A stretch of 64,000 nucleotides of DNA from Cymbidium sinense. Taxonomy: Eukaryota; Streptophyta; Magnoliopsida; Asparagales; Orchidaceae. The position numbers were made by a program, and so were the translations under genes. How positions within the stretch are numbered: the first letter of the stretch is position 1; each line of letters opens with the position of its first letter. Below, in pieces: positions 35,938-48,745 of this stretch. The stretch is from positions 150,357,834 through 150,421,833 of the forward strand of contig CM038217.1 of NCBI GenBank assembly GCA_021442155.1, given 5' to 3'. The notes beneath the pieces were generated by a model. The model was not told the origin of the DNA. It did no database searches and saw only the letters and a program-made list of their open reading frames with translations.

Positions 35938-38099
35938 ACTATATGATTTTTCATCAGAAAAGTCAAAATTAGAGTTTATTTTTTCCTAAATAAAGAGAGA
36001 CCTTTATAAATGCCCCATTTATACCCAATCCTAAGGCTCATAACACTCTCACAACTCTCAATTCCTACACAGTTGACCCTAACCCCCTCCACTCGCATGA
36101 AAGAAAAAGCTCCCGAGTAGTTTCCTTCACGTGACTCTCAGTCGACCCCTCCCTCTCATCCCGTCTCATGCGTGACTTCCCATCCTGAGCATAGCAGCCA
36201 AACCAGCCAAGGTCCATTTGTCTCCTCCTTCCAGCCAAACAGACTCTTACCCATTCCTTCCTCCCAGCTGAACTGAAGCCTCTCTTTCCCATCCGTGAAA
36301 ATCGAGAGGATGAATCGAAGCCCTTCTTCTCCCATCAGTGCGAGTTGAGCAGCCAAAGGAGACTCTTCTTTCGTTTCGTCCATCCTAGCCAAGGAAATGA
36401 GCACGCGACTCCCTCTTCTCCCATCTATGTGAGCCGAACTTTCCCGTCCATCTCTTCCTCCCCGTGATGGAAAACATAGGTGGTTCACTTGTTCAACACA
36501 AGCTCTCCGCTCTCCTCGCAAACAATTCTAATACGAACCTAATTCCTTGAATTGGTCTGATCCAGCTTGTTTGTCAAGTCACTCACCGAGTGCTTGGAAC
36601 CCGAAGTTAATAAATTGAAGGAATAATGACAGTCTGGATGGATGGCGTGTTTTGTAATTAGTTGGATCTTGGATCGAAGTTTCTCTTGAGTGAATTGAGC
36701 CGTTAGATGCGGGCTTCTTTCTCCACCTTTGGATCTGGATGAGCCTTTGTCTTAAAACTTACCTCCCCTGATTTGTTAGTGGATTGTGTGTTCTCCTTGA
36801 TCCTTTTTTGCGTGATCGGATGAGTCCAGTGGAATCCAAATGGCCGGTCGAATTGAAGATCGGATCGAGGGGTTTAGTGGAGAAATCTAATTCACCTTAC
36901 CTTTTGTTTTATTCGACTATTATCACACGCCTCGAGAGGAAATTAGGTCATTGAGGGGGAGAAACCAGTTTCTCCGTGAAGAATGGTGGTTTCGGTGAGG
37001 AAAACCAAGAAGAACATGAGCAAAAAAGAAGAAGAAGAAGAAGAGATAAGTTTCTTTAAAATCTTGATTACCCTTCGTTGGCTTTTGATCTCTATTTATA
37101 CATCTTCTTGAAGTTCCTATGCCTAGATCTACTTTTTACTAAGTGGACACCGGTTCTTTAACTATTTTCTATGGTTGTTATTCTTTATGTATGTGGCCAC
37201 GCTTTCTTGAGGTCTTGATTCTTGATTTCTAGTTGTTGTAGTTGTTTATCAAGCCCAGCTTTTGTTGACTTATCTTTGAATAGTCTTCCTGAGGGAACTT
37301 TCTGTAATGCCTTACTGTGCAGGGCTCATTTGGGAGAATTTATCTCGGTTCTTATTATCTTGGTTCTCAGAATGGCTTTTATTTTGTTATCTCCCAGTAA
37401 CTTCCTTCTCGCTTCTTTCTCTAATCATCCCAAAGGTTGTAATGATTTTCTATATTATTTTGCTATATTTTGTATTCCTTACTGTTTGAGTCTGTTCTTA
37501 TTGTTAATTTGGCCATGGATGATTTGGATTCATATCATTACTCCCCTCCTCAAACTGACCTTGTCCTCAAGGTCAAAATGAACTGCTTTCTCTATTTCTT
37601 CAATTCATTTCTCCCTCTGATACTTTCCTCCCACCCACTATGAAAGTAGCAATTTGATTGTCGTTGGAAGTAGTATTCTTTTGTCAAATGACCGCTAGTT
37701 TCTATTAATAAGAACTTTTGTCCCTTGTTGTAGACTTGTCGCCTCAGATGCTCATGATCCTACAATGGATTACCACTAGTGGATAGTAGTTCCTGGAATT
37801 CACCGGACTCATCTATTGAATAATGTATGTATGTAATGAATTATGTGCGCTATTATACTCTATATTAGAGAATAGCTTATTGGTAATTCTGTTCTAGAGT
37901 AGGCTATGTAAGGATGTGTTATCTGAAAACACTAAGCTATATAGGATATAGGTGGCTAATAATTATGTATACTTGATAGATAGGCTTTTTAGTTAAGGTT
38001 AAACAAAGTTTGTTTGTTGCTAATATTTCTTCTTGTACCCATTAATTGTTTACCGACATCATGTTTTGATGTCATCATCATCATTGATTAATGCAAATA

Positions 38100-38731
38100 A
38101 ATTGGACTTAGATATGCCCTCTATGGTACTTCTCATCACAATTGAAGCATAAGCCTCTTCTTTTCCTCTTCTATTTGAGTTCGAAATTAATTGATATATT
38201 ATGTTGTGTTGAGTGGCATTTACCGGAGGCCAGAAGGTAGTTGGAGCACTCGATATTGCTTACTTCAAGTGTGATTCGATATTTCTATGCATTTTGCTTC
38301 ATCAATTTATCTTCCATTAATTAATTGAAATGGCTGAAGAAGGTGTAGGATCTTACTTCCCTTTTAATATCGATTTAAGTCCCGATTCAAAAGCGACTTT
38401 GTAGAAATTCATGTGGAATGTCCAAATTTGGTTAACTAGGTCTTCAAACTCATTATAAAAGTAAAGTTTGTCGTTGAAGCTTAGCTAATTCTCCTCTTAA
38501 TTCTCTGTAGGGAAGAGTTAAATCTTTGCTTAACTTGTTCTTTAATGAATACAATTGTTTATTTAATTGCATCCATTGATACCAACTCAAAGGTGTCCAT
38601 CCATGTACATTGAGGATATTAAAATTTTTGCTCATCCGATGTGTTATAAACTGAAGAATTGTTCGCTTTAAAGAGCCAACCTGGGTTTTTTCCATTAAAT
38701 CGGGCATATCTATTTTGACAGATATTGACAT
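38100..38731 (-). pseudogene. gag core and zinc-knuckle remnants of the nested element
   Basis: 38731-38453 contains NVHGWTPLSWYQWMQLNKQ and RELRGELAKLQ, the gag core pattern. At about 38107-38165 the minus strand reads RRGLCFNCDEKYHRGHI, a CCHC zinc knuckle whose last cysteine position is a stop codon. The frames are broken between them. Confidence 0.65.
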
Positions 38732-38803
38732 GGATGTGTGTGTATGTGGTCTGTTTGGAGAATAGGATTCTGAAGGGGATGCATCACATACCTAGATTTG
38801 AGG

Positions 38804-38953
38804 TTATTTTTCTAATATGTTTTCTATGGCAGTCAATCTTCTTGATATTTCAGTCAATACCATAGTGACTGAGGTCATTTGCTCTTCTATTTTGTTTAGC
38901 CTTGTCACACACTCTTCTAGGGTTTTTGATGTGTTTCTTGTTCCTTCTGCCAT
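38804..38953 (-). pseudogene. gag N-terminus of the nested element
   Basis: ATG at 38953 opens a 49-codon reading, MAEGTRNTSKTLEECVTRL and on through a coiled segment to a stop. This is the usual gag start of Tekay/Reina-like chromoviruses. Confidence 0.65.
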
Positions 38954-41045
38954 TTTCTGAGTGTTGTAGTCAACGAGAGCACCAATAATATGAACCTAAT
39001 TCCTTGAATTGGTCTGATCCGGCTTGGTTTGGGTTCTGTTCACTGAGTCGACTCACTGAGTGCTTGGAACCCTACCAGTTCCGATAAATTGGAAGGAATA
39101 ACGGATGCTTTCATTGATGCAGTTTTGTAATTAGTTGGATCCGAGCCCTGATTGAGTTTCTCTTGAGTGAATTGATATGTGGCTTCTTTCTCCACCTTTG
39201 GATTTGTGTTTCGATGGAGCCTTTGTCTTAAAACTTACCTCCGTCTGATTTGTTAGTGGATTACAGGTGTTCTTGGTAGAAATTCCCTCATCATTCACTC
39301 CTCTGAGCCGAACAACCTCCTCGTCATTCCTTCCTCTGAGCCAAATTGGCCATCTATCTGTTTCAGTTGGCGAGCTCTCGTAGTAAAAATATTTGCATCG
39401 CTTGTAAATGTATACAAATGTGTGGATGTGCAAATTATGTTGTGTTTGATTTTATACAGGTACTGAAAGAGCCTATGCCCATTTTTATAGATGGGTAGGT
39501 TGGAGGTTATACGGCTGCGGTGCTACAAAACACCACCAATGTGCGTCCTTTTAGATGAGTGGGCATGCCTTATTTTGGTATAAATCCCCCTGGCTAGGAG
39601 AGGTATTGCTGAAATTTTATCAAAATTTGGATTAACAATGGACAATAAAAAGACACTTAAAATCTAAATCGAAGTCAAAAATGATTTTAAATCAAAATGC
39701 GAACTCCTAAAATGAAGAATGAACTTGAAAAAGTCATATTAGAATAAAACTTAAATGAAATTTATGGTGACATTGAGAGCTCTTTAATCTATACACAAAT
39801 GAGACTTCAATTGGACTCGAAGCAAAGTTGAATTGAACTTGATAACTCTTCTACTTAACCTGATAGCTTGCTAACGAGCATGAATGCAACTTCTTGTGAA
39901 TGTCTAATTGTTTGACAATCTATATTAAGATGATCAAGAGAACTTTAAATGACCTTGAAATTGTGATTGTCAAACCTAAAGCTCAATATATTAAATGGAC
40001 ATCTATATCAAGTTGCTTTTAAGATACTTATAGATACTTCAAAATAACTATATATACAAGTCCATCACACCAAGATGCATGCAAATATTATAAAGAGCTG
40101 AGTCTTACATGCATTATGAAGCCAATACACTCAAATCAGATTCCTTAAAATGAATATAAACATCTTAATGGAATGAGCGATGCTTGAATTTTAATGCAAA
40201 TCCTATATTGATAGTTTATGTTCAAATGAATAGGGACAATATGCTATTTCAAAATAAAATCATTCTTACACGCATTACGAGATAGTCAAACTTCTAATTT
40301 CTATCTCGAGATTTGTGCAAATAACCATATCAAGAGATGAAATAAATTCAAACACAACATCTTGAGAGGTATGCAAGTACTCCCAAGCGATTTACATGTT
40401 TCATAAGGAGCATCTTGGGCCTAAGACTCAATTGCTTCATAAAATATGAAAATTTCATAAATTACATAAAATTGAAAAATAAATTCAATTGGGCTGCATT
40501 ATCTATATAGTGAAGTTGTAAGTCCCACTTAATCAATCCAATATTTCTTGCAAAATAGGAGTTGACAAGATTGATTTTAAATCAAATGCTCAATCATAAA
40601 AAGAGAATTTGATTTATACATTTGCATATGAACATCAAAGGTTTAAATAGAGAAATTTTATAATCAAACTCTCCCTAGTGATGACTGTGTTGTTTGTAGA
40701 ACCTAATAGGAGGGGGTTAATATAATCTAAAATTTTAAAGTATTTATGTTAAATCACCTCAAATCCAAATTCCAAAACTCCACATGCTTACTACTATACA
40801 CTACGCATTCAGTGATCTAATGACTAGCCTTAATCGAAAGTTCTCTCTCAGCATTGGGAGAGGTAATTAACTATAGGTGCTTGCGCCTATAGTAAACCTG
40901 GAACCATATCTAAAGTCCTCACAAAATGAGGGAGAAATCTCTGGGTAGTGATTTGCCTACTATTACATCTGTCTTTTAAAAATTTGATCGACATTTAATC
41001 TACTCTCTTCATTGAGAGGTCGGTGGTGAATTTTTGGAGCCCACA

Positions 41046-42380
41046 GTTCTTTGCCAACTTACCTTCACAAACTATACAACTTATAGAAGAAGGGATTTTT
41101 AATAAAATTTTCAAGGGTTCATCTAGCTCTAAAAGATGGTTACACTGTTCATCTTGATATAAATGTTGTGGTGTCATAGAAGAAGGGCTTGGTTGTAAAT
41201 CTTTAGCTGATTTAATTCATGTGTTATTTTATAAGCTTTGGTGGAATTTTAGAAAAGGCTTTAGTCTTTGGTCTCAGTATATGGAAAGCAAACATTGTCA
41301 AGATAAATATCCTCTTAATTGTGTTTTCAAATTTGGCAACTCTCGTATTTGGAAGAGGCTCTGTAACATTAAATAGGAAGCTGAATAATTGATATAATGG
41401 GGCATTCCATCTGGGTTCTCATTCTTTTGGTAGGGTAATTGGATAGATAAAGGTTATATTGATAAAATATTTTCTACTCATTCTACTAAAGCTATTAAAG
41501 TTAACCATTTTATTTTTAATAACAAATGAGATACTCATACATTTCTTGAATTGATTCTGTCTGATTTAGTGAAGAATATAGCTGATATTTCAATTTTTTT
41601 GAGTAAAACAAATCAGATTCTCTTTACATTATCATCTTTTGGTGATTTTGTTTTGAAGATATGTGGAACTACATAAGAGTTAACCAAAATTCCCTTTTTA
41701 TATTTAGTAAAATATGGAATATTAATATACCTACAATTTATTCTTTTCTTTATTAGAAGATTCTTAGGGACTTTATTTCTATTGATTTGTTATTATGGAA
41801 CAAAGGTTTCTATTTACCTTCAAAGTGTCCCTGTTCTTTTTCATGTTGAAATAATTAATCACATTTTTCTAACTGGTGTAGTGGGCTTTTGGATTTGGTG
41901 GAGGTATGATGAAATATTTCATTTAGATCATTTTGATACTAATATAACTTTGCATAATCTCTTAAATAATTGCTTTCAACATTATAAGAAAGGTTATATT
42001 AAGATCACAATGGTTTTATCTATATTATAGTTTTTTTTATAGATAGATAGAAATGATGCTACGCATATAGGTGTCTCTATGAATCACTTAAGAATTATTG
42101 CTAGAGTGAAAGAGAAATTTAGATGTTTCTTTAATACTAATCTTCTATCAGAGAAGAATTTTCTCATTATCAATTTGTGGCTAGCCATTTTTGTATTAAG
42201 TTAAATACTAATAATATAATTAAACAAGCTAGATATTTGGTAGAAGCCTAAACAAAATATTTTCAAAGTCAATACAGATGGTTCAATATTCAATTTAAAT
42301 TGTTGTTGTGGTGGCCATATTAGAGATTATGAAGGCAATATTTTTATTATTTTTGCTAGACCTCTTAATCAGTAGTGGTG
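41046..42380 (+). pseudogene. L1-type LINE, right part of the split copy (zf-RVT and RNase H)
   Basis: Continues the LINE interrupted at 26362. It reads FFANLPSQTIQLIEEGIFNK, then SSSKRWLHCSS, GLGCKSLADLIHVLFYKLWW and NFRKGFSLWSQYM, then a W-rich zf-RVT-like part with stops (WGIPSGFSFFW). At 42244-42370 it ends in an RNase H start, IFKVNTDGSIFNLN and GGHIRDYEGNIFIIFARPL, in which the first catalytic Asp (NTDGS) is kept. The RNase H domain is cut off where the 2.1-kb repeat array begins. Multiple stops and frameshifts; dead. Confidence 0.75.
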
Positions 42381-44520
42381 TTTATTTTTTGATATGCGTA
42401 TAGGGGACATCACACAGATATGAGAATATACTTATTGAGGTGATCAAGTACGACATCAATGAATGGTGCACTATCTTGAAAGATAGAAATCACCATCTTA
42501 TAATGGACCTAATTACCTAATAAGGACTCCTAAGGCATAATGGGTCTTTGAATATATTAGAGATTTTTCCTCTACTTTACATGGATGAGTAAAGTAGGAT
42601 TTATATTAAACTGGATTCTAAAGTTTTCTATGGGGGCAAGCCCCCATAGTTAATTTTATTCTAAAGAAGGTGAATTTCTTAGGAATACTCTCGATTAAAG
42701 TAGACAATTATTATCTCCAAAGATTTTAAAGATAGGACTATCAATAAATTGGCTATATTGGAAAATCAATTGGGGTAGATAAAAAAGGAGAGACTTATTA
42801 TCGAAGATGAAGGAGATGAGTAGGGAACATTCATGATACTAGAAAACTTAATGAACATTCCAATCTACCTTGTGGTTGGGCTATATTTTTGAAATTGAAG
42901 AGACTTATTTATTTGAGTTAAATTTTATTAGAAAGCTAGGATTTATAATCCCATAATACAAGATTGTGAAAATGCATAAGAGGTGAGGATTTATGCTTAT
43001 AGCATTGAAGAAAATGATAACCTCAGACACTAAATTTAGGGAGCTTTAGTGAGAGCCAAATCACATCCTAAATCTATGCGAAGATGGGTATATGGTTTAC
43101 CTCCATAAGAGAGGGAAAATCACCCGACTGCTAGACTTATAACTGCCTCGGGTGACAGCCAGTTAACGCCTCCTACACATTAAAACCATGTGGTCAGGTC
43201 ATATGATTTTGTAAGATAGTTAGGTTGCTTATTATTTAGAAAGAAACTAAAGTCCTTAAATCCACTTCCTAAGAGACTAAAGCATAAGTGATATGAGCAA
43301 TGACTTAGTATAATGCAAATCTTTTCAATTTTTATTTGATTTTGGACTCTTCATTTTGACAAAGGCCATATAATTTTTTATATGTCTAATTGCATGATGA
43401 AATGAGGTTATTGGCTAAATGAGAGAGAAAGAGACATTTTTCATCACAGAGGAGACCCTCAAAGGCCAAGTCTTCCCCTATCGTGCAAGGATGTAGAACC
43501 TCTCTTAGCAAGAGTGAAGCAATATGGATGCATGATATGAAACATACAACATTCAGCTAACGAGTTGCTAAATCTTTTAATTATTTTCATTTAATGCCTA
43601 AGATTTATGTGAGGTTATGAGTTATTTGAAAAAGTTTAATTATGAGTTATAGTTGGGGTAGAAAGTTTATTTTTTTCTAAGAGCCTAATCGGATCTAGGC
43701 CACACATTAAATCACCATATAAGTAAGATACTAAGAAGGGGCATGCTGTTTCTATTGCATAATTTAAACATAACATCAAGCATTTTATAAATCTAACGTA
43801 AAAGATTAAAAGGGTAGTGCGGTCGGGTGCCGCCGTACATCCCGAAAAGAGAAATGGGTAGCCAAACTATACCCTTATACAACCTAGTATATGAAGAATA
43901 ATTACAATTTTACAAATGAATAAATGTTATGAGGGTCTTCTTATCTTCATTCTTCATGTCTTCTTCATTTCTCCATTTGGATATGCTTACTTCAAAGGCA
44001 TCACAGGGTTGCCGAGGGCAAAGGCTTCTAACCACTACTCATCCTAATCTCCCATAACACTAATCCTAACTCCTAATGCAAAATTATATTAAAAATAGGA
44101 AAAGTAAATCTAACTACACATGCAAAATAAGTGTTAGCTAAACACACCACACAAACCAAGCAATTATATGAATAATCTGAACTTAGCACCTTGTATATGG
44201 ATAGCTAAGTCCACCTGTCTTAATTTAGATTATTTTTAGGGGTTAAGTAATCTATAAAATAGAGCATTTTATATTTAATTTAAGCACTCCTTAAGCACAA
44301 TCTTCTGTAGAAAACATGATTAGACTAATCAGGCCTAACATCCAGTCTATGAAGCATACACTCTAATATCCAGTCTAACATAATACATCATAAAACCAAA
44401 CATACATTACTCCATACACCACCCTAACATAAAGCTAAAAGTGGTGATTTAATTCTAAGGTGTGTGTATTAAGGCTTGTGTTGTATGCCTTAACTAGGCT
44501 TTGTTGTAATTTTCTAAGTA
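42381..44520. repeat. 2.1-kb tandem unit, copy A (full)
   Basis: Begins after GTGGTGTTTATTTTTT. Shared blocks include CACTATCTTGAAAGATAGAA, GCCTAGTGAGCAT-type words, CACCCGACTG...ACTTATAACTGCC, AAGAGACTAAAGCAT, and a GGTCGGG...ATGGGTAGCC block near 43820. No ORF is kept. Confidence 0.8.
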
Positions 44521-45690
44521 TGTGTGGTGTTTATTTTTAAGATGTGAGATACCACGCAGATCTAGGGGATACTTATTGAAGTGATCGTGTATGCCATTAA
44601 GGAATGGTGCACTATCTCGAAAGATAGAAATCACCACCATATAATGGACTTAATCACTTAATAATGACTCCTAAAGAATGATGGGGCTTTGAATGTACTA
44701 GAGATTTTTCCCCTACTTTAAATGGAAAGGTAATGTTGGGTTTATTTTACGCCAGGTTCATTAAGTTTTCTATGGAGGGAAAGATTTCGTAGTTAATTAT
44801 ATCCTAAGGAATGAGAATCCCTTAGGAATACTCTTGATTAAAGTAGAAATTAAAGTCTCCAAAGATTTCAAGGCTAGACTATCAAATGGTTGGCTATTTT
44901 AGAAAATTAAGTGGGCTTGTTCAAGGAGAAGACTTATTCTCAGAAGACAAAGGGAATAAGTAGAAAAATGCTCAGGATACTAGGAAGCCTAGTGAGCATT
45001 CCAATCTTTTATATGGTTGGGCTTTATATGTTTAAAATTGAAGAGATTAATTTAGTTAAAGTTGAAATTTATTAGATTGCTAGGGATTATAATCCATCAA
45101 CATAAGATTATGGAAATACCTAAGAGGTAAGGATTTATGCTTGTAGCTTGAAGGAAACAACTACCTCAAATCCTAAATCTAGGGAGCTTTGATTTAAGCT
45201 AAAGCATGACATAAATCTAAGCTTAAATGGGTATAAGGTTTACCTACACAAGAGAGAGTAAACCACTTGATTGTTGGGCTTACAATTGCGTAGAGTGGCT
45301 TCCAGCTAACTCCTCCTATGCTTTAAATCCATGTAGCCAAGTCTTATGAAATTGTGAGATAGTTTGGTTGTTATTAATTATAAAGAGACTAAAGTCTTAA
45401 ACCCACTCTCTAAGAGACTAGAGCATGAGTGGTATGAGTATATGACTTAGTCTACTAATGTAAAATCTTTTCAATTTTTATTTCATTTTTAATAAATTTA
45501 TTTGGGCAAAGGCTTGGGATTTTTATGCCTAAATGCATGATGAAATAAAGTTATTGGCTAAATCAATGAGAAGAGGGTGTTCTCCACCATAAGGGATGCC
45601 CTCACAGGTTAAACATCCCCCTATCATGCAAGGATGGAGATCCCCCATTTTTCAAGGAAGAAGGAATATGCATGCATGATGTGAGACTGT
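44521..45690. repeat. 2.1-kb tandem unit, copy B (truncated)
   Basis: Starts right at the end of copy A, offset by about 2,141 bp, and matches A up to the ATGCATGATGTGAG block. The last ~975 bp of the unit are absent; a short unrelated stretch (45691-45754) leads into copy C. Confidence 0.8.
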
Positions 45691-45754
45691 GGTGAAATAT
45701 TTTGACCTTCATCTATCCTCTTGAAGAGGATAAATGAAAACAAAAATATATGCC

Positions 45755-47870
45755 TTTTGGTTTGGGACACTACATAGATCTAAAAATATTCTTATTAGAG
45801 TGATCGGGTATGAAATTGAGGAGAGGTGTACTATCTTGAATGAAAGAAGTCACCACCTTATAATCGACCTGATCACTTCAATAAGGACTCCTAAGGACAA
45901 TGGGTCTGCTTATGTACCATATATTCTTCCCCTGCTTTACATGGAAAAGTAAAATAGGGTTTATTTTAAATCGGGTTTGTTATGTTCCCATAGTTAATTA
46001 CATCTTAAGGAATAAGATTCTCTAAGAATACTATCGATTAAGATAAATAATCATTGTCTCCAAAGATTTTGAAGGTTAGACTATCAATAAATTTGTTTAT
46101 TTTGGAAGATCAAATGCGATTGATCAAAGGGAGAGAGTTATCATCAAAATCAATTGGAGATGAGTAGGGGATGCTCATGATACTTGGAAGCCTAGTGAGC
46201 ATCCTAAACTATCCTATAGTTGGGCTTTACATTTTTGAAATTGAGGAGAATTATTTATTTGAGTTGAATTTTTATTAGAAGTTTAGGGCTTATAATTCTA
46301 TGATTCAAGGTAATGGAAATGCCCAAGAGGATTTATGATTGCAGCCCCGAAGGGAAATAATAACCTCAAAACCTAAATCTAGGGAGCTTTGGCGAGGGCC
46401 AAGTAACGACATAAATTTAAGGTGAAAATGGGCATATGGTTTATCTCCACAAAAGAGGATAAACTGCCCGACTGTTGGACTTATAATTGCCCGGGGGTGG
46501 CCGCCAACTAACTCCTCCTATGAACTTAAATACATGTAGGCAAGTCATATGTTTATGTAGGATAGCAAGGTTGTTATTCATTTAGAAAGAGACTACCTAA
46601 GGGACTATATCATGTAAGGGCATGCTTCAAATGACCTAAATCTAATGCAGATCATATTACATGTTATTTTTATTTTTGGACAATCATTTGACTCAGACTT
46701 ATAGGATTTATATGCCTAATGTATGAGAAGTAAGATTATTGTCCAAAATTAGCGAGAAGGGAGGAGGTGTCTTTCCACCATGGCTCTCAAAGGTCAAGCC
46801 AAGTTTCTCTGGCAAAGGCGGAAGCCTTCCAATCAAGAGTGAAATAAGATGCTTTTGTGTATGATGTTATAAAAGAAATACTCATCCAGCTAAGGGGTTG
46901 CTAATTCTTTTATCTTGATTTTAACTTAGGCTTTAAATGAGGTTATGAGTTATTTATTTTTAATTTTGAGTTGATTAATTTGGTAGAAGATTTATTTTTC
47001 CCTAAGAGCCTAATCCACATCCAGGCCATACATCAAGCAAGAAAGAAACTAGGAAAGAGATGCCATCTTAGTGCACAAGCTAAACAAATCATCAATCAAT
47101 TTATAAAGCTAACACAAAGGAATAAGAGGCCATGTGTGGTCGGGCCCCACAGCATAAACTCGAAAATAAATTGGGTAGCTGAGCTCTACCCTTATACAAC
47201 CCATATTACAAATGAATTAAATACAATTAAGTAAGAAATTCATTATTATGGGGGTCTTCAAGCTTCATTTCTTCATTCTTCTTCTTTCTTCTTTAGTTCA
47301 TTCTGTTCAGTTACATTATTGCTTATGAAGAAGCTTCACGCTGGTATATAGGACATGTCTTTATAACCAATGCTCATCCTAATCCCTATAACAATCATTC
47401 CAAAATCCTAATTATAAAAATACTTCAAAAAGAAAAGTAAATCTAACTAACACCTATAAAATAGAGATTAGCTAAACAAACCATACAAATCCTAAGCATG
47501 TATATTAACAAATTGGATTTAGCACCCCACACATGGGTAGCCAAGTTCACCTTGCTTATTTTGGATTATGCTTAAGGATATAAACAACCTGCACAGCAAA
47601 AGTAATTATATTTTTTTTACATCACCGATTAAGCACAATCCCTTGTAAAAGATAATAATTAGACTAAATTATCCTACCATTTATTCTACGCACATATACC
47701 CTAAAATCCAGACTAAAACATCACATCATAAAATAAAAGCAAATATCAAACCATGCACCGCCCTAACACATGACTAGAAGTGGTGACTTAGCTTAATGTG
47801 TGTGCCATGTAAGGTTTGTGTGGTATGCTTAGCCAGGCATTAAGGTCAGAATTTTTTTAAGTGTGAAAAG
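45755..47870. repeat. 2.1-kb tandem unit, copy C (full)
   Basis: Again full length, ending with GCTTAGCCAGGCATTAAGG, the counterpart of CTTAACTAGGCTTTG at the end of copy A. Short ORFs here are not conserved between copies. Confidence 0.8.
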
Positions 47871-48273
47871 GTTCAACTTAAAAGGGTGGTCTCATTTAAG
47901 TTGTTTAGTTGATATGGGTTAATTTTATTTGATGATTTGATTTGGTTTGAATGAACCTACTTAATTACTAAGGTTGTAAAGAGAGGAAAGAGAAGATAAC
48001 TTCTCTTTCCTTCCTACCTAAGTAATTTCTAAAGTAGATTCATTAAGGATTTTGTTTAGTGAATATTTTATTATGTATTTTAATTAATCTAAGTTTAGAT
48101 TTTCTCTAAACAAACCTATTCAAAAGAAAGGCATTTTAAGATTAAGTAAAGTGAATTACTATCACAAAACACACAATATTTTATTTCTTTCCCACATGTG
48201 CATAACATGCATATGAATGGATCTTAAGCATATCTATACATAAAAATGAGAATGTTTAACATACTTTAAGATG

Positions 48274-48745
48274 AATGCTAAGTGAGTTACTTAAGAAGAA
48301 AATTTGAATGCTTTACGATGCATGATTTTCATTAAGTAAAAAAAAGAGATTTTCTTATCCACTTTTCACATGCACACATGTATGTATGAAAGACATAAGT
48401 ATGGTGCCATTGTTAACTAGGTGTGTAAGGTATATGACCTATTTAGGGTTACTTAAAGCCTCTCACAACCAGGGTTGTCATACTAATATACCACTTTCTT
48501 AAATACAAACATATGTACAAAATGAATGAAAAGAAGAATGCTAAGTGAGTTACTTAAGAAAATTTGAATGCTTTATGATGATTTCATTAAGTAGAAGAGA
48601 TTTTCTTATCCATTTCATGCACACATGTATGAAAGGCATAAGTGAGTATTGCCATTGTTAAGGGTATAAGATAGATACATAAAATAATTTATATATACCA
48701 CTTTCTTTAAATACAAACATATGTACAAAAGAAATGAATGGAAAG
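48274..48745. repeat. Local tandem duplication (~260 bp and ~210 bp)
   Basis: Two units (48274-48536 and 48537-48745) share AATGCTAAGTGAGTTACTTA, GAGATTTTCTTATCCA, CATGCACACATGTATG and AATACAAACATATGTACAAA. The second lacks about 50 bp around the GGGTTGTCATAC block. Confidence 0.85.

Larger units (their letters stand above)
36529..39280 (-). mobile_element. Internally deleted LTR retrotransposon nested in LTR2
   Basis: Minus-strand element flanked by AATTC at 36524-36528 and 39281-39285. The 3' LTR is 36529-37537 (about 1.0 kb; minus-strand TATA TATAAATAG near 37092-37100). It is followed by a purine tract (GAGGAGGGGAGTAA on the minus strand) and an EDKV-type end of pol near 37565. The 5' LTR (38986-39280) keeps only about 295 bp of the U5 side. 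Next to it is a primer-binding-like TTGGTGCTCTCGTTGAC (38969-38985), then a gag start. The ~1.45-kb interior holds only gag remnants and the extreme pol end. Confidence 0.75.
26363..41045 (+). mobile_element. gag-only Ty3/gypsy LTR retroelement, with two nested insertions
   Basis: The two LTRs are homologous over their whole length once insertions are removed: LTR1 26363-30701 is about 2.87 kb net and LTR2 35342-41045 about 2.95 kb net. LTRs start TGTTGACC/TGTTAATC and end in GGAGCCCATA/CACA. Between them are a primer-binding site, 4.6 kb with one degraded gag-like reading, and a G-rich polypurine tract. No protease, reverse transcriptase or integrase is seen, so it would have depended on enzymes from an autonomous relative (compare TR-GAG and LARD elements). 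The LTRs differ at many positions, so the insertion is old. It splits an L1 LINE. The flanking 5-mers (ATTTC and GTTCT) are not a clear target duplication. Confidence 0.8.
35342..41045 (+). repeat. Right LTR (LTR2), interrupted by a nested LTR element
   Basis: Begins TGTTAATCTCCATGCATGCC, with TATA TTTATAAATG at about 36003. It is interrupted at 36529-39280 and ends GGAGCCCACA at 41045. An (AC)n(AT)n tract at 35847-35935 replaces the short AT run in LTR1. Confidence 0.8.

Noticed and set aside
26358..41050. 5-bp target duplication for the gag-only LTR element
   Set aside because: ATTTC and GTTCT do not match; the element was placed by LTR homology and the split LINE instead.
45734..47234. 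ORFs of 72 and 87 codons in repeat copy C
   Set aside because: Copies A and B of the same unit do not keep these frames.
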